A DNA stretch of 64,000 nucleotides from Endomychus coccineus. Taxonomy: Eukaryota; Arthropoda; Insecta; Coleoptera; Endomychidae. The notes under the pieces are model-generated. The model was not told where the DNA came from and searched no databases. It worked only from the letters and a program-made list of their open reading frames with translations. Shown piece after piece: positions 1-10,499 of this stretch (the first letter of the stretch is position 1; each line of letters begins with the position of its first letter). A program made the position numbers and the translations under genes. The stretch is taken from NCBI GenBank assembly GCA_958510875.1, contig OY294068.1:71216633-71280632 (forward strand). The letters run 5' to 3'.

Positions 1-163
1 CGACTCTTAGGTACGGTCCTGATATTTTTATTTGGTACAATTCTGGATTCTTCTGTTCCAATCTTTTCTCTTCCTATGGGTCTTCTTTCATTAGACGTCG
101 TTTTCAAAGAAAACTGTACTTCCATTGTCTAGTAGAGATGTGACCTAAATAAAAAAAAGACGT

Positions 164-184
164 GTGGCACTCGAGGACTGCCGC
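164..184 (-). other. Helentron 3'-terminal hairpin, left copy
   Basis: GTGGCA at 164-169 faces TGCCGC at 179-184, giving a 6-bp stem (one G-U pair) and a 9-nt loop just inside the element's 3' end. The copy at 63210 has the perfect form GTGGCA/TGCCAC. Such a hairpin next to the 3' end is the expected terminator of rolling-circle transposition. Confidence 0.65.
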
Positions 185-401
185 GGTGAAGCTATTGCAT
201 AGCATTTTCCCTTAACTTATGCAATTATAATTATTTATTTATTTTTAATTTATGCAGTATTTTTTTTCTTTGATATTAAATCAAATTACACTTTTTGAGC
301 GTGGTGACCGATAAGAAAACAATTTTTCTTCTTTTATTGAATAAATGAGAAGTTAATATCATTTAAAATATTTTAATTATCTTACAATACATGCAGGTTA
401 T

Positions 402-1530
402 TCAGGAATTTGTTATCATTGAAACTATAGGTTTATGGTAACTGAAATAAGAGAATAAGTTTGAGACTTGATATCCTCTAAACATCTGGAAAATACCGCG
501 TCAATGGTGGTCAAATATTTTGTTGTGGATTCTTGTGGATCATTATTCATTTTCAAATTCAATTTTTCCGAAAGAAAAGTTGTCAACCGCTCTGATTTTT
601 TATCAGCGAAGTTGATGTTGAAATCGCCAGCCAAGATGAGTGGAAATTTATTACCATTTTTACCAAGTATTTTCGACCCTTCTTCAGTGTACTCCAGTAA
701 AGTGCGATGAATAAAATGCTCTACCTCGTCCAATTTTGGATTTGGAGAAATGTAAATTGCTACCATGACTATGTGTAGGCCATTTCTAAGTTTGCATAAG
801 CGCGCACAAATATCTCTAACAAATGAGCGCCTAACATTAACATCGCTAACGTGTGCAATATTTATTTCAATATTAGTTACATTATTATTATTTTGGTAAA
901 TAGCTACCCCACCTTTTGGAACAGTATCTCGTTTGAATTGAACAATACAATTGAAATTAGGTATTTCAATCGGATTATCATGCGCCATGCAAGTTTCGGT
1001 AAGAAGTAACACATTTGTTTGTCTCGTAACTGAATCTTGTAAATCGTATTTGTGACTATTTAGACTTTGGCAATTGAAAGTCATTATTGAAATGCCATTT
1101 CTATTACTAAGGAAATCTAAGACACCTTGAGCTGTCGTCTGAACACTATTTAAAGACAGTCTTTTGAATTCTTGCAACAAAGATGCAGTCGATGCAGCTT
1201 GCCTTCGATTATGATAGAACTTGAATGTAGAATTATCGTTTTTTGTCGTGATATACAATTTTTCAATATTAGTCACCCGAGAGAGCGCAACATAAACGAG
1301 TTCCTGAGAATGTGCTTTACTTTACCCATATACTATTACGTCAAAAGTTCCACCTTGCGACTTACGTTTAGTTATAGCAAGATCTGAAGTTAATGGAAAA
1401 TGTTTGCGTTTGGCTATACATTTTCTATTCGATGTTAATGAAATATTTGCTGTTCGTAATTCAATGGGAACAACGAGATTGGCGACTCTATTTTGCACTG
1501 CTAGAGCGGCTGCTTTTTGCCCTAATCATG
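402..1530 (-). pseudogene. Helentron PIF1-type helicase tail fused to EEP endonuclease (broken)
   Basis: Translating the minus strand from about 1530 gives the end of a PIF1-like superfamily-1 helicase (an ITKRKSQGGTFDVIVY stretch, then ELVYVALSRVTNIEKLYI, the last helicase motif). It is followed without a break by an endonuclease/exonuclease/phosphatase domain: FNCQSLNS near 1080, LLLTET (catalytic Glu), GGVAIY, LAGDFNINF and a TIDAVF motif near 480. The final SYH with the catalytic His is present near 430 but sits in another frame after a 1-nt deletion relative to the copy at 62.9 kb. A second frameshift with a stop lies near 1330, before the ALSR motif. Known Helentrons carry exactly this Rep-helicase-endonuclease fusion; Rep is absent here. 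Pseudogene. Confidence 0.8.
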
Positions 1531-2482
1531 TCACTGTCACACTGACATCATCAATAACCTACAAATTTCATACCTATTTATTTCAGTTGTAAAACAATAA
1601 TGAACTACAAATTAAAAATTATCTCAAGGGTCAATGGTGGTTGTGGAATGTAAAACGAAATGTCAACTTTGAACCTTTCACAAGGTCGCAATAGCCACAA
1701 ACGGGGTCGAAAACTGTTTTAAATTAGTTAATTTTCGATAAATCGAATGACGTTCACGTGAGGGGCGCGTAGCTCGCGAATTAGAAAAGTGCAAATCTTC
1801 GGAACATATAACGTCTGCGAGGAATTTTCGCATGCGGTTTTCACTCCATGTCGTTAGTTTATGAACGGGGCCAACTAAATAGCATAGTCTCGGGCCCCAA
1901 AATGTCGATTAAATAGGAAAATTTAATTAAAATAGAAACAGGTACTCTCAGATCTCAGCTACGCACGTCTAACGTATAAACTCTAACTGACGCGTAGCGA
2001 GCTCCTGGAGGCATATGTCAAAAAGATTTCATTCGTAGCTAATTACATGAGACGTCTAGCGTTCATGCAATTGCGTTTTTATACAATTCGAACCTTCTTA
2101 TTTCGATAGGCCACGTGAAAATCCCGGAGTCTAAAGCGCTAGAGTGTTATAACATTCGTATAAAATAGCGAAATTTCCCACTTTTAGAAACTTCAAATTA
2201 ATTAATTAATTTGACACATGTTAGGTGTTTAGGTCTTAGGTTATTTTTCGTTACGGAATTTTTTGATTCGGTCGCCGCGCTCAAAGCCCGCGATAAAAGC
2301 TATATGCAATAGCTTAAAATAGAGTACTCACTCATTTTCTTTCACTATTTTGTCATCATTTTCTTCATTAATAAATGCACTTTGTTTATTCATATTCAAA
2401 ACACTTTATATACAAATTTTACGCGTACATCTAATCACCAGCAACTGATATTCACTGTTGTGCGAGCTTCGTACTTTCGTAC

Positions 2483-2640
2483 CACGGTCGTATACACAGG
2501 TCTGGAAACTCGAGGTTGTTTTCTATGTGAGCAGTGAGTCGCTTACGAGTCGAATTTCGCGTAGTACCAAAAGACGCCGGGGAAACACAAAAGGCGTCAC
2601 GTAAGACTATCATCTTGATCTCTATGAAGAGTATTCTGTG
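2483..2640. mobile_element. MITE fragment related to the 8-bp-TSD element at 51.1 kb
   Basis: Begins with the terminal repeat CACGGTCGTATACACAGG and then follows the reverse complement of the right half of the element at 51141-51438 (AAACTCGAGG, then GTAGTACCAAAAGA). No matching second terminus is found, so it is truncated on the right, close to the palindrome at 2646. It lies between two Helentron 5' ends. Confidence 0.55.
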
Positions 2641-2645
2641 ACAAG

Positions 2646-2683
2646 CATAGATAACTCTACTACCGGTAGTAGAGTTATCTATG
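2646..2683. repeat. 38-bp perfect palindrome
   Basis: CATAGATAACTCTACTACC is followed directly by its exact reverse complement, with no spacer. It can extrude as a cruciform. It sits at the broken end of a MITE fragment and next to a Helentron 5' end, so it may be a scar of a foldback end or of repair. Function unknown. Confidence 0.85.
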
Positions 2684-2699
2684 GTGACTTAGGATATTT

Positions 2700-2805
2700 C
2701 GTTACGGTATTTGTTTTTTGTTTTTTAGGTTTTCGTTACGGTATTTCTTGATTCGGTCGCCGCGCCGCGCTCAAAGCCCGCGATAAAAGCTATATGCAAT
2801 AGCTT
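2700..2805 (-). mobile_element. Isolated Helentron 5' end
   Basis: On the minus strand this starts with AAGCTATTGCATATAGC at 2805, followed by TTTTATCGCGGGC and the TTCCGTAACGAAA-like leader seen at 2315, 61582 and 61955. Only about 100 bases remain before it runs into the palindrome and MITE region. It gives this locus two Helentron 5' ends in the same orientation, about 490 bases apart. Confidence 0.6.
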
Positions 2806-2809
2806 AAAA

Positions 2810-3260
2810 CTCAATTGGTAATATTTGTGGATGATATTTACTATTTTACTTGTCTAGGAAACCACCATCAGATTACAATTTCTCAATAGTTTGATTTAGT
2901 AGGCATTAAATCCCGATGAATTTATGTTTTTGAGGTTTCTGGTTCCAAATCTAACGTGATGACATGCGAAAAACTATTGATCTGGGAGAATGGAATTGGG
3001 ACGAGCAATAAAAATGTATTGTTCTTACATATTCGTTTGTATACCTACATAGATTTCCGAGGGCTCCGAACACTAATTATGAGTCAAAATTGGAAGAAAA
3101 GGATGAAATAATAAAAATAGCTCGTTGTACACCTTAATTCATGAATGAAATAAAAAATTTTAAACCAACTTTCATTATTCAGATATTGTACTGAAACGAA
3201 AAAAATAATTATAATTTTGTAATTGGGACAATAATGAATGATCTTTACAAGAGGACATAG
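2810..3260. other. No gene seen (2.81-3.26 kb)
   Basis: AT-rich sequence with stops in all frames. No coding family, RNA gene or clear repeat recognised. Confidence 0.4.
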
Positions 3261-3263
3261 TTC

Positions 3264-3474
3264 GCATGGGTGGATCCTACTAACAGTAGTACTAAAATTA
3301 TCTCCGAAACAGATATGGTGTATTAAGTTTAATACATTTTCTTACAATTTTGGTACCTACAAATTTATGTTCTCTCTCTTCTATCAACTTGACAAGCTTT
3401 AAAGATAATTTTTTCAACATAATATGTTTCAGTGATAATTTTGGTACTTATTGTCAATAGGATCCATCCATGCT
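3264..3474. repeat. Small imperfect inverted repeat (MITE or hairpin)
   Basis: GCATGGGTGGATCCTACT at the left edge is matched in inverse by AGGATCCATCCATGC at the right, and the inner TACTAAAATTATC by GATAATTTTGGTA. Arms are about 60 bases with mismatches around a spacer of about 90 bases. No terminal TA duplication is obvious, so the class is unknown. Confidence 0.5.
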
Positions 3475-3489
3475 TACTATTTCCATTTA

Positions 3490-4280
3490 GAAAATAGTAC
3501 ATATTGAGTACTGTTCCAATGAAAAAAACTATACTTATTTTTTTGTTTTAATCGACCTCAATAATGAAAGATTGTCTTATTTTATATACTTGTGATATTG
3601 AATCATTAAGGTAAGGTTTTTGCTTGTTAGATTTAAGCTATCTAGCTCTCCAAAGAGGAGACCATATAAAATCTTATGTGGCTTAGGGCAACGTGTATTT
3701 TCCCAGTAGCAAAAAGTTTAGCTTTAAATAAATCAGGGCCCGTTTGTCAGTGGTACCCTGCATCTTGTGTACCGAGGTAAGCGGCTGTATCTCAGGAATC
3801 GTTTACCCTACAGCTTCCAGAAAAAATATCGCCAGTAAATATGGTCTAGAGAAATTGATGAAAATTATTTTCAAACACATAAAATGAGCGCTAGGGGGCG
3901 CAACAGTTCTGGTAAATTGGAAAAAAAGTTTCTCTACAATTTTCCTAGATAAGGTATATCGAAAATAATTGCGAGTGAATCTTACAATAATCATAAGCAA
4001 CTTTTCTTCGAAACCTTTCGAATAAAGTGGTTGGGATGTGGGAAACTTCGATTCAGAGAAAACGCAAAATATGGAGGAACCCCTCATCAGCAAATACTAA
4101 ATATAGTACCATTTTAAAGAATTTGTCTTCCTCTATCACCTGCTTTGAAATACATCTCTCTGGGATTCTTACTTTGGTCGTCAGATGGCTTACATGTGAC
4201 TTTTAGATATTTTTACACCAGTAACAAAGAGCACTAAAGAGGCCAAAGCAAATGGTGACAACCGCAAGTCTTTATTTTTC
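3490..4280. other. No intact gene (3.5-4.28 kb), possibly flank of the transposon relic
   Basis: Non-coding in all frames. Because it directly precedes the transposase relic at 4.29 kb in the same orientation, part of it may be that element's 5' end, but no terminal repeat could be paired. Confidence 0.3.
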
Positions 4281-4289
4281 TGTTGACCT

Positions 4290-4680
4290 GAGATATCACT
4301 GAAAAACTAATGAATCAGGTATTCTAATGAAATATGAAACCCACAGTCCTGTCTAGATTCGGGGACTACCAAAAACCATGCTTGGATGCGAGAAGTTCAA
4401 CATCAAGGAAGCTGGAGCAATATTGTATGGTGTGTAGTAAGAGAGGGCACCATTATTGGACCCTATTTCTTGAACCACTCACTTAATGGTAACTAGTTTT
4501 TGGACTTCCTCAGGAATGAATCACCGGCTTTATTGGAAAATGTGTCTTTTCAAACCGAGAAAAATTTGTTCCTGCAACACGATTGATGTCCAGCACATCT
4601 CTTTATTAATGTGTGGAAATATCTGCATCAGGCATATCTATTAGAGTGGGTTTCCCGTCGGTGAATAATAATAATCTCTA
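4290..4680 (+). pseudogene. Tc1/mariner-superfamily transposase relic
   Basis: One plus-strand frame reads KNHAWMREVQHQGSWSN, then VREGTIIGPYFLNHSLNGN, then FLDFLRNESPALLENVSF and NLFLQHD with CPAHL. This is the central part of the same transposase type as at 42 kb and 47 kb; the catalytic Asp of the QQDGAPSH motif is present as QHD, but the codon before CPAHL is a stop. N-terminal and third-Asp regions are lost. A decayed fragment. Confidence 0.6.
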
Positions 4681-5280
4681 ATCTGATATTTATTGATATT
4701 GATAGATTTAGAGCAGCATGTACGTCTTATAAATTCATAAAATATTAATGAGTTGTTATTGGAAACAATTTGAAATGTAAACAAATCCACAGACAACTAA
4801 CTACTGTATATATATACATAAAATTACAGACAATAAAATATTATTAATAAAATGGTCAAAGATAACTATATACAACTAAAACAATTTCTTCGAATACGCC
4901 GCAGACACTTGCCCTCTTCAATCAATCAATCAAAACGGGGGCGGACAAGTTCGAAGCACTTAGACCGCTTGATTGGGTCCATTGTGCGCCCCTTGATACA
5001 AGAATCAGGCCAGCAGACCTAAGGCAGTGCCGAAGGCTACGATTTTGTATGGACTGATATCTCTTATGGCTTCAAGCGGCATATGTGTGCTGTCGAGGTG
5101 TTGTAGCCTAAGAGAAGCCAGTACTGGACATTCTGCTAGAATGTGAGAAGCAGTTTCATCCACCTCTCCACATCTAATACAAGCTAGATCTTCAACAATG
5201 CCCATTGTGTGTAGATGTTTATTCAAATGACCTGTGAGGAGTCCTGTCACCATAGTCCTTTCCCTCTTAGAAAATGTCAC
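4665..5280 (-). pseudogene. LINE 3' end: RNase H-type C-terminus with zinc motif
   Basis: A minus-strand 91-codon frame (5280 to 5005) starts FSKRERTMVTGLLTGHLNKH and contains CIRCG...ETASHILAEC, a Cys/His motif found after the RNase H domain in jockey/I/R1-type LINEs. The tail runs through non-coding sequence with AATAAA-like signals to a short (AAT)n tract near 4665-4676, a likely 3' tail. It is a 5'-truncated insertion: reverse transcriptase and most of RNase H are absent. It abuts the gypsy integrase remnant at 5290. Confidence 0.7.
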
Positions 5281-5289
5281 AATAAAATC

Positions 5290-6250
5290 AAAAGGAGAAA
5301 TTATCCCTTCTTAGTTCTCGATTCTTTCGAGAGACATGATTCGATGAACGCTGGTTTTAGATTCCACAGAAAAATGTAAATATAACCTTCAGATGAAGGA
5401 AAATGTCCAACCAAATCGATATGAATATGATCAAATTTAGTAGAAGGTATTTGAAATTTTCCGAAAGGTGATTTAGTATGTCGCTTTCGACCTTTGATCC
5501 ATGTTTTTGGCCAGCAATTAATTTCTGAATCTATGTTGGGCCAAAAGTATTAATGAGTAATTAATTTTCGTGCAGCTCGAATACTAGGATAAGATGAATT
5601 AAGTAATTTATGAAAAATTTGTCTTCTTAAATCTTGAGGAATATACGGTCTGTCAATTCGTTTTGCGCTTGAATCTTTACTCCGAAGTTAGGGAACTCTT
5701 GGTTTGAATCTTATAAGTTCATTTTTATCTAAAAGAAGTTGTAATTGCAAATCATGTTTTTTGAGAAGACTGCAAAAGGTTTTTATCGAAATAAAAATTG
5801 TTGACGTCACTTATTTGATGCACAAGCCACGTCATTGTCAATACCTTTAATGTAACAAAGGTCTGTGTAAATTGTGAAATATAATCTAAATATCTGGCTT
5901 GTCTTGGTGTTTTCTCTGAATTTGAGAAATAGTTTTAGTTAACGGTAAATGTAAAAATGTAGAAATTCCTTCTAATACATATTTAAAATATTCAATAGAC
6001 GGGAAAATAGCCAATAATTCTGTCTAGAGTACTATAATTCCTTTGCGCTGTTGATAACTTCTTTGAATAGAAAGAAAGTGGTTCCCATTCAATATTGCCT
6101 AATTCCTATAAAACTACCCCAATGAAAAGTTAATTTTAATGATGCGTTTAGTATTGGATGAAATAATAATGTGACATTTGATAAAATTTCTTTAACTTTT
6201 TGAAAATTAATATTCGTTCCAATCTAAAATGGTTGTAAATTCTGACGTTT
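5290..6250 (-). pseudogene. Ty3/gypsy pol remnant: RNase H and integrase
   Basis: Minus-strand frames, broken by several stops, read from 6240: a connection/RNase H stretch (LSNVTLLFHPI; YFKYVLEG-like; HYIKGIDNDVACA near 5850), then the integrase core with LINS...RRQIF, WPNIDSEINCWPKTWIKGRK and FDHIHIDLVGHFPSSEGY near 5430, where the D of IDLVG is the first catalytic Asp. This is the 3' half of the element whose gag, protease and RT start lie at 10.5-11.9 kb. The integrase C-terminus and 3' LTR are not found; the LINE tail at 5280 cuts it off. Confidence 0.75.
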
Positions 6251-6284
6251 CATATTATTTCATGGAGATGAGCCAAAAAAATCT

Positions 6285-7415
6285 ATTGGAAAACATAGGG
6301 AATCTTCAGCTGTAGCATGGGATATCTCCAAAGCAATTGATAGAGTCTGGAACCAAAACCTTCTTGGGAAAATTCCGCCACATGGTTTGCCGCCTCAACT
6401 TTAACGCTAATTATCGAGTTCTCTCTGAGATAGATCACTCTATGTGAAAATTGACTCCTTTATAATGGCTATCAACGCTGGTGTTTCACAGGGATCTGTC
6501 TTGGCAACAACTTTCTTTCTGCTCCATATCAACGATCTGCTGGAAGTGACCAGATATCCCATCCACAGTTAGTTTCGCAAATGATGGTACAATTCATACC
6601 GCTTTCTTATCTAGAGTTTTAATATCATCAAATGAAGCTAGAGGAGCGAGACAGAGACATGTTGAGTAATTAATGGAGATCTGATAATCTAGTAGAGTTT
6701 AATGTAACTAAAACTCAACCTTGCTTGTTCTCCAGGAAGGCGGATCCTACAATCCCTAATATGATGATGCTACAACTGTTCCTAGGAAGTTTTCTATATC
6801 CATGCTCAGGATCACCAACAACAGCACCCACTCATGAGACGATCATGTGAGGACCATTGCGAAAATCGCTTCACGAGAATTTTGTTTTTTATTCCGTGCC
6901 AAGAGCTACTTTACATTCCAGCAGCTCCTCCTAATCTACAAAGCACAGATTCGACCTGTCCTGGAGTACTGCACACAAGTATGATGTTCGGATCTCAAAC
7001 ATACGCTGAAGCTCTTGAATTCTATCCAGAAGGGAGCACACACTTACGAGTTCATTGACTTCTCTAGAATATCATAGAAAGGTGGGAGATATTTCCATGG
7101 TCGGTATTCATAAGAAATCTCGTCTGTTGTTCCACCACGATAGATTCCTGATAGGCGGACTAGACGAGCTCAAACTAGTCACCCCTTCATTGTCAAGCTC
7201 GAGACCTGCCAAACTTCTCCCTACCAGACTTCTTGTTTCTATTGAAAAGCGAAGTTGTGAAACTATTTGCCCAGTGAGGTCTTTCGTTAAGCCCATAGCC
7301 TCAAACCTTCACGAAAATTTCGAATGCTCATCTCCTCTCCCAACATTCTACCGCTGGCTCAAACGATACTTGTCTACCATTATAGGTTTCCCTCTCGTGT
7401 AGTCAAAGTAAAAAA
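6285..7415 (+). pseudogene. Non-LTR retrotransposon 'LINE B', RT and C-terminus (broken)
   Basis: Plus-strand frames with several shifts contain AVAWDISKAIDRVWNQNLLG (RT block with catalytic Asp), AGVSQGSVLATTFFLLHIND (the PQGS block with Ser for Pro), a decayed FADD block, IRPVLEYCT, LKLLNSIQKGA, and a C-terminal region that in other frames gives ISSVVPPR, RTRRAQTSHPFIVKLETC and FPSRVV. The same family recurs at 58.3-59.8 kb and 26.2 kb. I place it in the jockey/CR1 group without naming a clade. It is inserted in the opposite orientation to, and inside, the gypsy pol gene. Confidence 0.75.
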
Positions 7416-7462
7416 ATGAAAGTTGTGGGTGTAAGAAAATTTTCAATACTTATATTCCTTTA

Positions 7463-9093
7463 CATAATAATAATAATAATAATAATAATAATCTTTATTT
7501 CAACATGGTTTGTCTACATTTAAAAAATAAACATGAACAATACAATATTAAAAAACGTCATAGTAACTATATGTATATACACTTCACTACATATATATAT
7601 ACATATATAAACAAATAATAAATAATATAGAAACACTATCACAGTAAAATGTTAGCACATAACATACAGACTTATTGTTCTAAAAAATCTGCAACTGTAT
7701 AAGGTTCTAAAGTTATTAGCAATTTAGTAACAGCTGCTTTGAATTTTTTAAATTCCTTAATCTCTTTAATCTCATTTGGAAGTTTGTTAAAAAGCTTAAG
7801 GCTCATGTATTCCATATTTTTTTGATATAATGTTAAGTCAACCTCTGGGTAAAGATATAAAATCTCACGAGTTTCATATATTTGTCCGTTTTCATACTCT
7901 GCCGAATAGTGTTTGTTTCTGAAGTTGAACATGAGACTTTCCGAGATATAAAGTGCCGTAACAGTTAAAATATTGAATTTGCGAAAAGTACCTTTACAGG
8001 AGATTCGATGCCTCAGCCCATAAATTATGCGTATTGCCATTTTTTGTAGAATCAAAATCTGTTTAGATTGAGAGCTGTTGCCCCAGAAAGTAATCCCATA
8101 AGTTATCAGAGACTGAAAAAAGGCGTAATAGACAACCATTAGAGTTTCCTTGTCCACCGATTTTTTTAAAGTTCTTAATACGTATAGTTTAGATTTAAGT
8201 CTGTTTGAAAGAAATGTTATTTGTTCATACCAATTCAAATTTTTGTCCATAATAAGTCCCAAAAATTTAGTACTATTATCTACGTCAATAATTTGGTTAT
8301 TCAAAGTAAGAGTTTTCGGAATTTCAATATTCGACTTATTAGTTTGAAAAATCACACTTTGTTTTTGACTTGTTAATTACAAGTTTATTGACTTGACACC
8401 AATTTTCAATCTCTGTCAGCACTAGGATCAACTCCTGATTCAAATTCTCAATATTGTTACTTTTAATGGCAACATTCTCGTCGTCCGCATAGTTTATCGA
8501 GGTATGACCACTTTCCGATATTATTATAGTCAAATCATTGATAAATATTAGAAAGAGAAGAGGCCCTAATATAGAGCCCTGTGGCACTCCCATTTCAATA
8601 TATTTTTTTATATGTATTGGTTCTGGTCTGAGTTCATTTCTACAACTTGGTTTCTATCTTTTAAGTAGCTGACTATAATTGACAACTGTTTCCCTCGTAT
8701 ACCGTAATTTCTCAGTTTTTTGATTAAAATTGTGTGATCTATACAGTCAAAGGCTTTGGATAAGTCTAAGAAAATTGCACAAGGTATCTCTTGATTATCC
8801 AAAGCCTTTAACACAAATCTAGTAAATTCGAAAACAGCTGTCATTGTACTTCGGCCCCTAAGAAAGCCATGTTGACTTTTGTTAAAAATTTTGAATTTTG
8901 TAAAAAAACCTACTAATCTGTGACTCAAAATTTTTTCTACCAGTTTGGCAAACGAAGAAAGTAGGCTAATAGGCCGATAGCTACCCAAGTCCTCGCAGTC
9001 TCCTTTTTTATACAAAGGCTTTACTATTGCTACCTTTAAAGCGTCGGGAAATATACCATTTTCAAATATACAATTTATAATCATAAATCTCAT
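7463..9093 (-). pseudogene. Non-LTR retrotransposon 'LINE A', RT to 3' end, two frameshifts
   Basis: Three consecutive minus-strand frames (9093-8608, 8593-8339, 8355-7672) together form an RT: YRPISLLSSFAKLVEKIL, AIFLDLSKAFDCIDHTIL, MGVPQGSILGPLLFLIFIND, NYADDENVAI (YADD catalytic pair), then a jockey/CR1-like C-terminus (ITYGITFWG, LPNEIKEIKEFKKFK). Shifts lie near 8600 and 8350. After the stop an AATAAA runs straight into an (ATT)n tail. The endonuclease half is missing, as is usual for 5'-truncated LINE insertions. It is the best preserved RT here and sits within the gypsy element. Confidence 0.85.
7464..7492. repeat. (ATT)n microsatellite, 3' tail of LINE A
   Basis: About 29 bases of pure AAT/ATT repeat directly after the AATAAA of LINE A (minus strand). 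A simple-repeat tail rather than poly(A) helps classify the LINE. Confidence 0.85.
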
Positions 9094-9208
9094 GGAATCT
9101 CATGACCTAAAAAGATAAGTTTGTTTACTTCAAAAACACATTTGGAAGGATTTATATCAACACCATAATCAACTAATCTGTTGAAAAAGGTATTTGATAA
9201 TATGTTCT
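9094..9208 (-). pseudogene. Ty3/gypsy RT fragment stranded between mariner and LINE A
   Basis: About 110 bases reading on the minus strand with FSTD.LIMVLI-like shifted frames that resolve to RLVDYGVDINPSKCVFEVN followed by LGHEIP. This is the conserved stretch after the RT YxDD block of Ty3/gypsy elements. It links the 10.5-kb RT start and the 6.2-kb RNase H part as one element. About 150 residues upstream (the fingers/palm with YxDD) and about 60 downstream are missing, so the insertions came with deletions. Confidence 0.7.
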
Positions 9209-9209
9209 G

Positions 9210-10491
9210 ACGATATCAATTTTAGAAAATATAGTAAAAAGTTTCCGGCTTTTTAAAGAAAAACACATAATTCAAGCCAAACAAAAATTTATTTCTCGAC
9301 ATAGTCTCCACGCAAGTCAATACAGTTGGTCAAACGCTTTTCCCAACCCTTCAGGCCATCAGAAACAAATTCTTTAGGTAAACCTGAAGATTACAGGTTC
9401 ACTGCTTCTTCAACCACGGTATTTGACCCATATTTTTTCCCACCCAGAAATTTTTTCAGGTTGGGGAATGAAAAAAAGTCACTCGGAGCTAGGTCTGGTA
9501 AGTAGGGTGGGTGTTGAAGCATTTCGTTCAATTTCGCCATTGCGACCATGCACGTGTGAATTCGCGCGTTGTGCTGATGAAACAGTACCTTCTTCCTCGC
9601 CAAATGTGGTCATTTCTTCTTGAGTTCCGTCTTCAATTGGTCCAGCAGCGCAGCGTAATAGGGTCCGTTAATGGTTTTACCTTTTTGAAGGTAATCAACC
9701 ATAATTACTTGACGGCTGACCCAAAAAACTGTCGCCATCATATTTCCGGTAGAAAAAACGACCTTCGCCTCCTTCGGAGCTGGTTCCCCCACCTCAATCC
9801 ACTGCATTGACTGTTGTTTTTGTCTCCGGAGTATGGTGATGGATCCAGGTTTCGTCGACAGTAATTAATCGGCGCAAAAACTCGGTAGGATTCTTTTGGA
9901 ACAGCTGAATAGTTTCGCGCGACATGTTCATCCGTTCGTGCTTTTGGTCGATCGTCAACAAACGCGGCACCCATCGCGCGGATAATTTTCTCATGCATTA
10001 ATCTTCATGTAAAATCTTATGCACCCGTTGATATCCCAGAAGCCTCAGCAATTTCATTAATGGTTAATCGGCGATCTTCCATCACGGTTGTGTGCACTAA
10101 AACTGACGATATCTTCCGTGGAAACAGTTTTTGGACGTTCATCGTCAAAAATGCTTGTACGACCGCGTTTGAACTCGGCCACCCAATGTTTCAATGTTGT
10201 AAATGAGGGCGACAATTGACCATACACGGAGTCTAACTCTTCTTTCACTTCCCGAGTTTTTTTCCCTTTCAAATACAGGAACTTATCACCGCGCGATACT
10301 CGATTTTATCCATTGTCGTTAACAAACGTAACCTGTCAACTTTGGACGGGTACCATGTGTTTTGTACTGATCGGAATGACTTGCAACTTTTATGGCATAC
10401 ATATGTAAAGGCCATCTATTGGTTGGCAAGAGAACTTGGATGCACCATGACTTTTTGCCGGTGAGGTCGGTAACTTTTCAAATGACCCTCG
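9210..10491 (-). mobile_element. mariner element (DD34D type), decayed
   Basis: The gene starts with ATG at 10313 (MDKIEYRAV). A 1-nt deletion follows, then an HTH region (TREVKEELDSVYGQLSPSF; WVAEFKRGRTSIFDDERP), LITVDETWIHHHTPETK (first Asp), FHQHNARIH and YLPDLAPSDFFSFPNLKK (third Asp). In FHQHNARIH the second catalytic Asp is replaced by His, so even the ancestor of this frame would be inactive. At least three frameshifts. The right TIR begins CGAGGGTCATTTGAAAAGTT next to TA at 10492; the left TIR near 9210-9255 keeps only AAAAGTTTCCGGC. Inserted in gypsy RT. Confidence 0.85.
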
Positions 10492-10499
10492 TATCTGGT

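Larger units (their letters stand above)
161..2315 (-). mobile_element. Helentron (Helitron-like) deletion derivative, left copy
   Basis: Reading on the minus strand, the 5' end is AAGCTATTGCATATAGC at about 2315, followed by TTTTATCGCGGGC. The 3' end near 161 has the inverted sub-terminal repeat GCTATGCAATAGC, then a hairpin, then CACACGT against a T/A run. A 5' repeat with an inverted 3' sub-terminal copy upstream of a hairpin is the known Helentron design, different from canonical Helitrons. Inside are about 700 bases of 5' leader, a helicase C-terminal fragment and a complete-looking endonuclease region; the Rep domain and most of the helicase are missing. The leader at about 1930-2315 reappears inverted at 61582-61955, so both loci hold the same family. 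Non-autonomous or dead copy. Confidence 0.75.
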
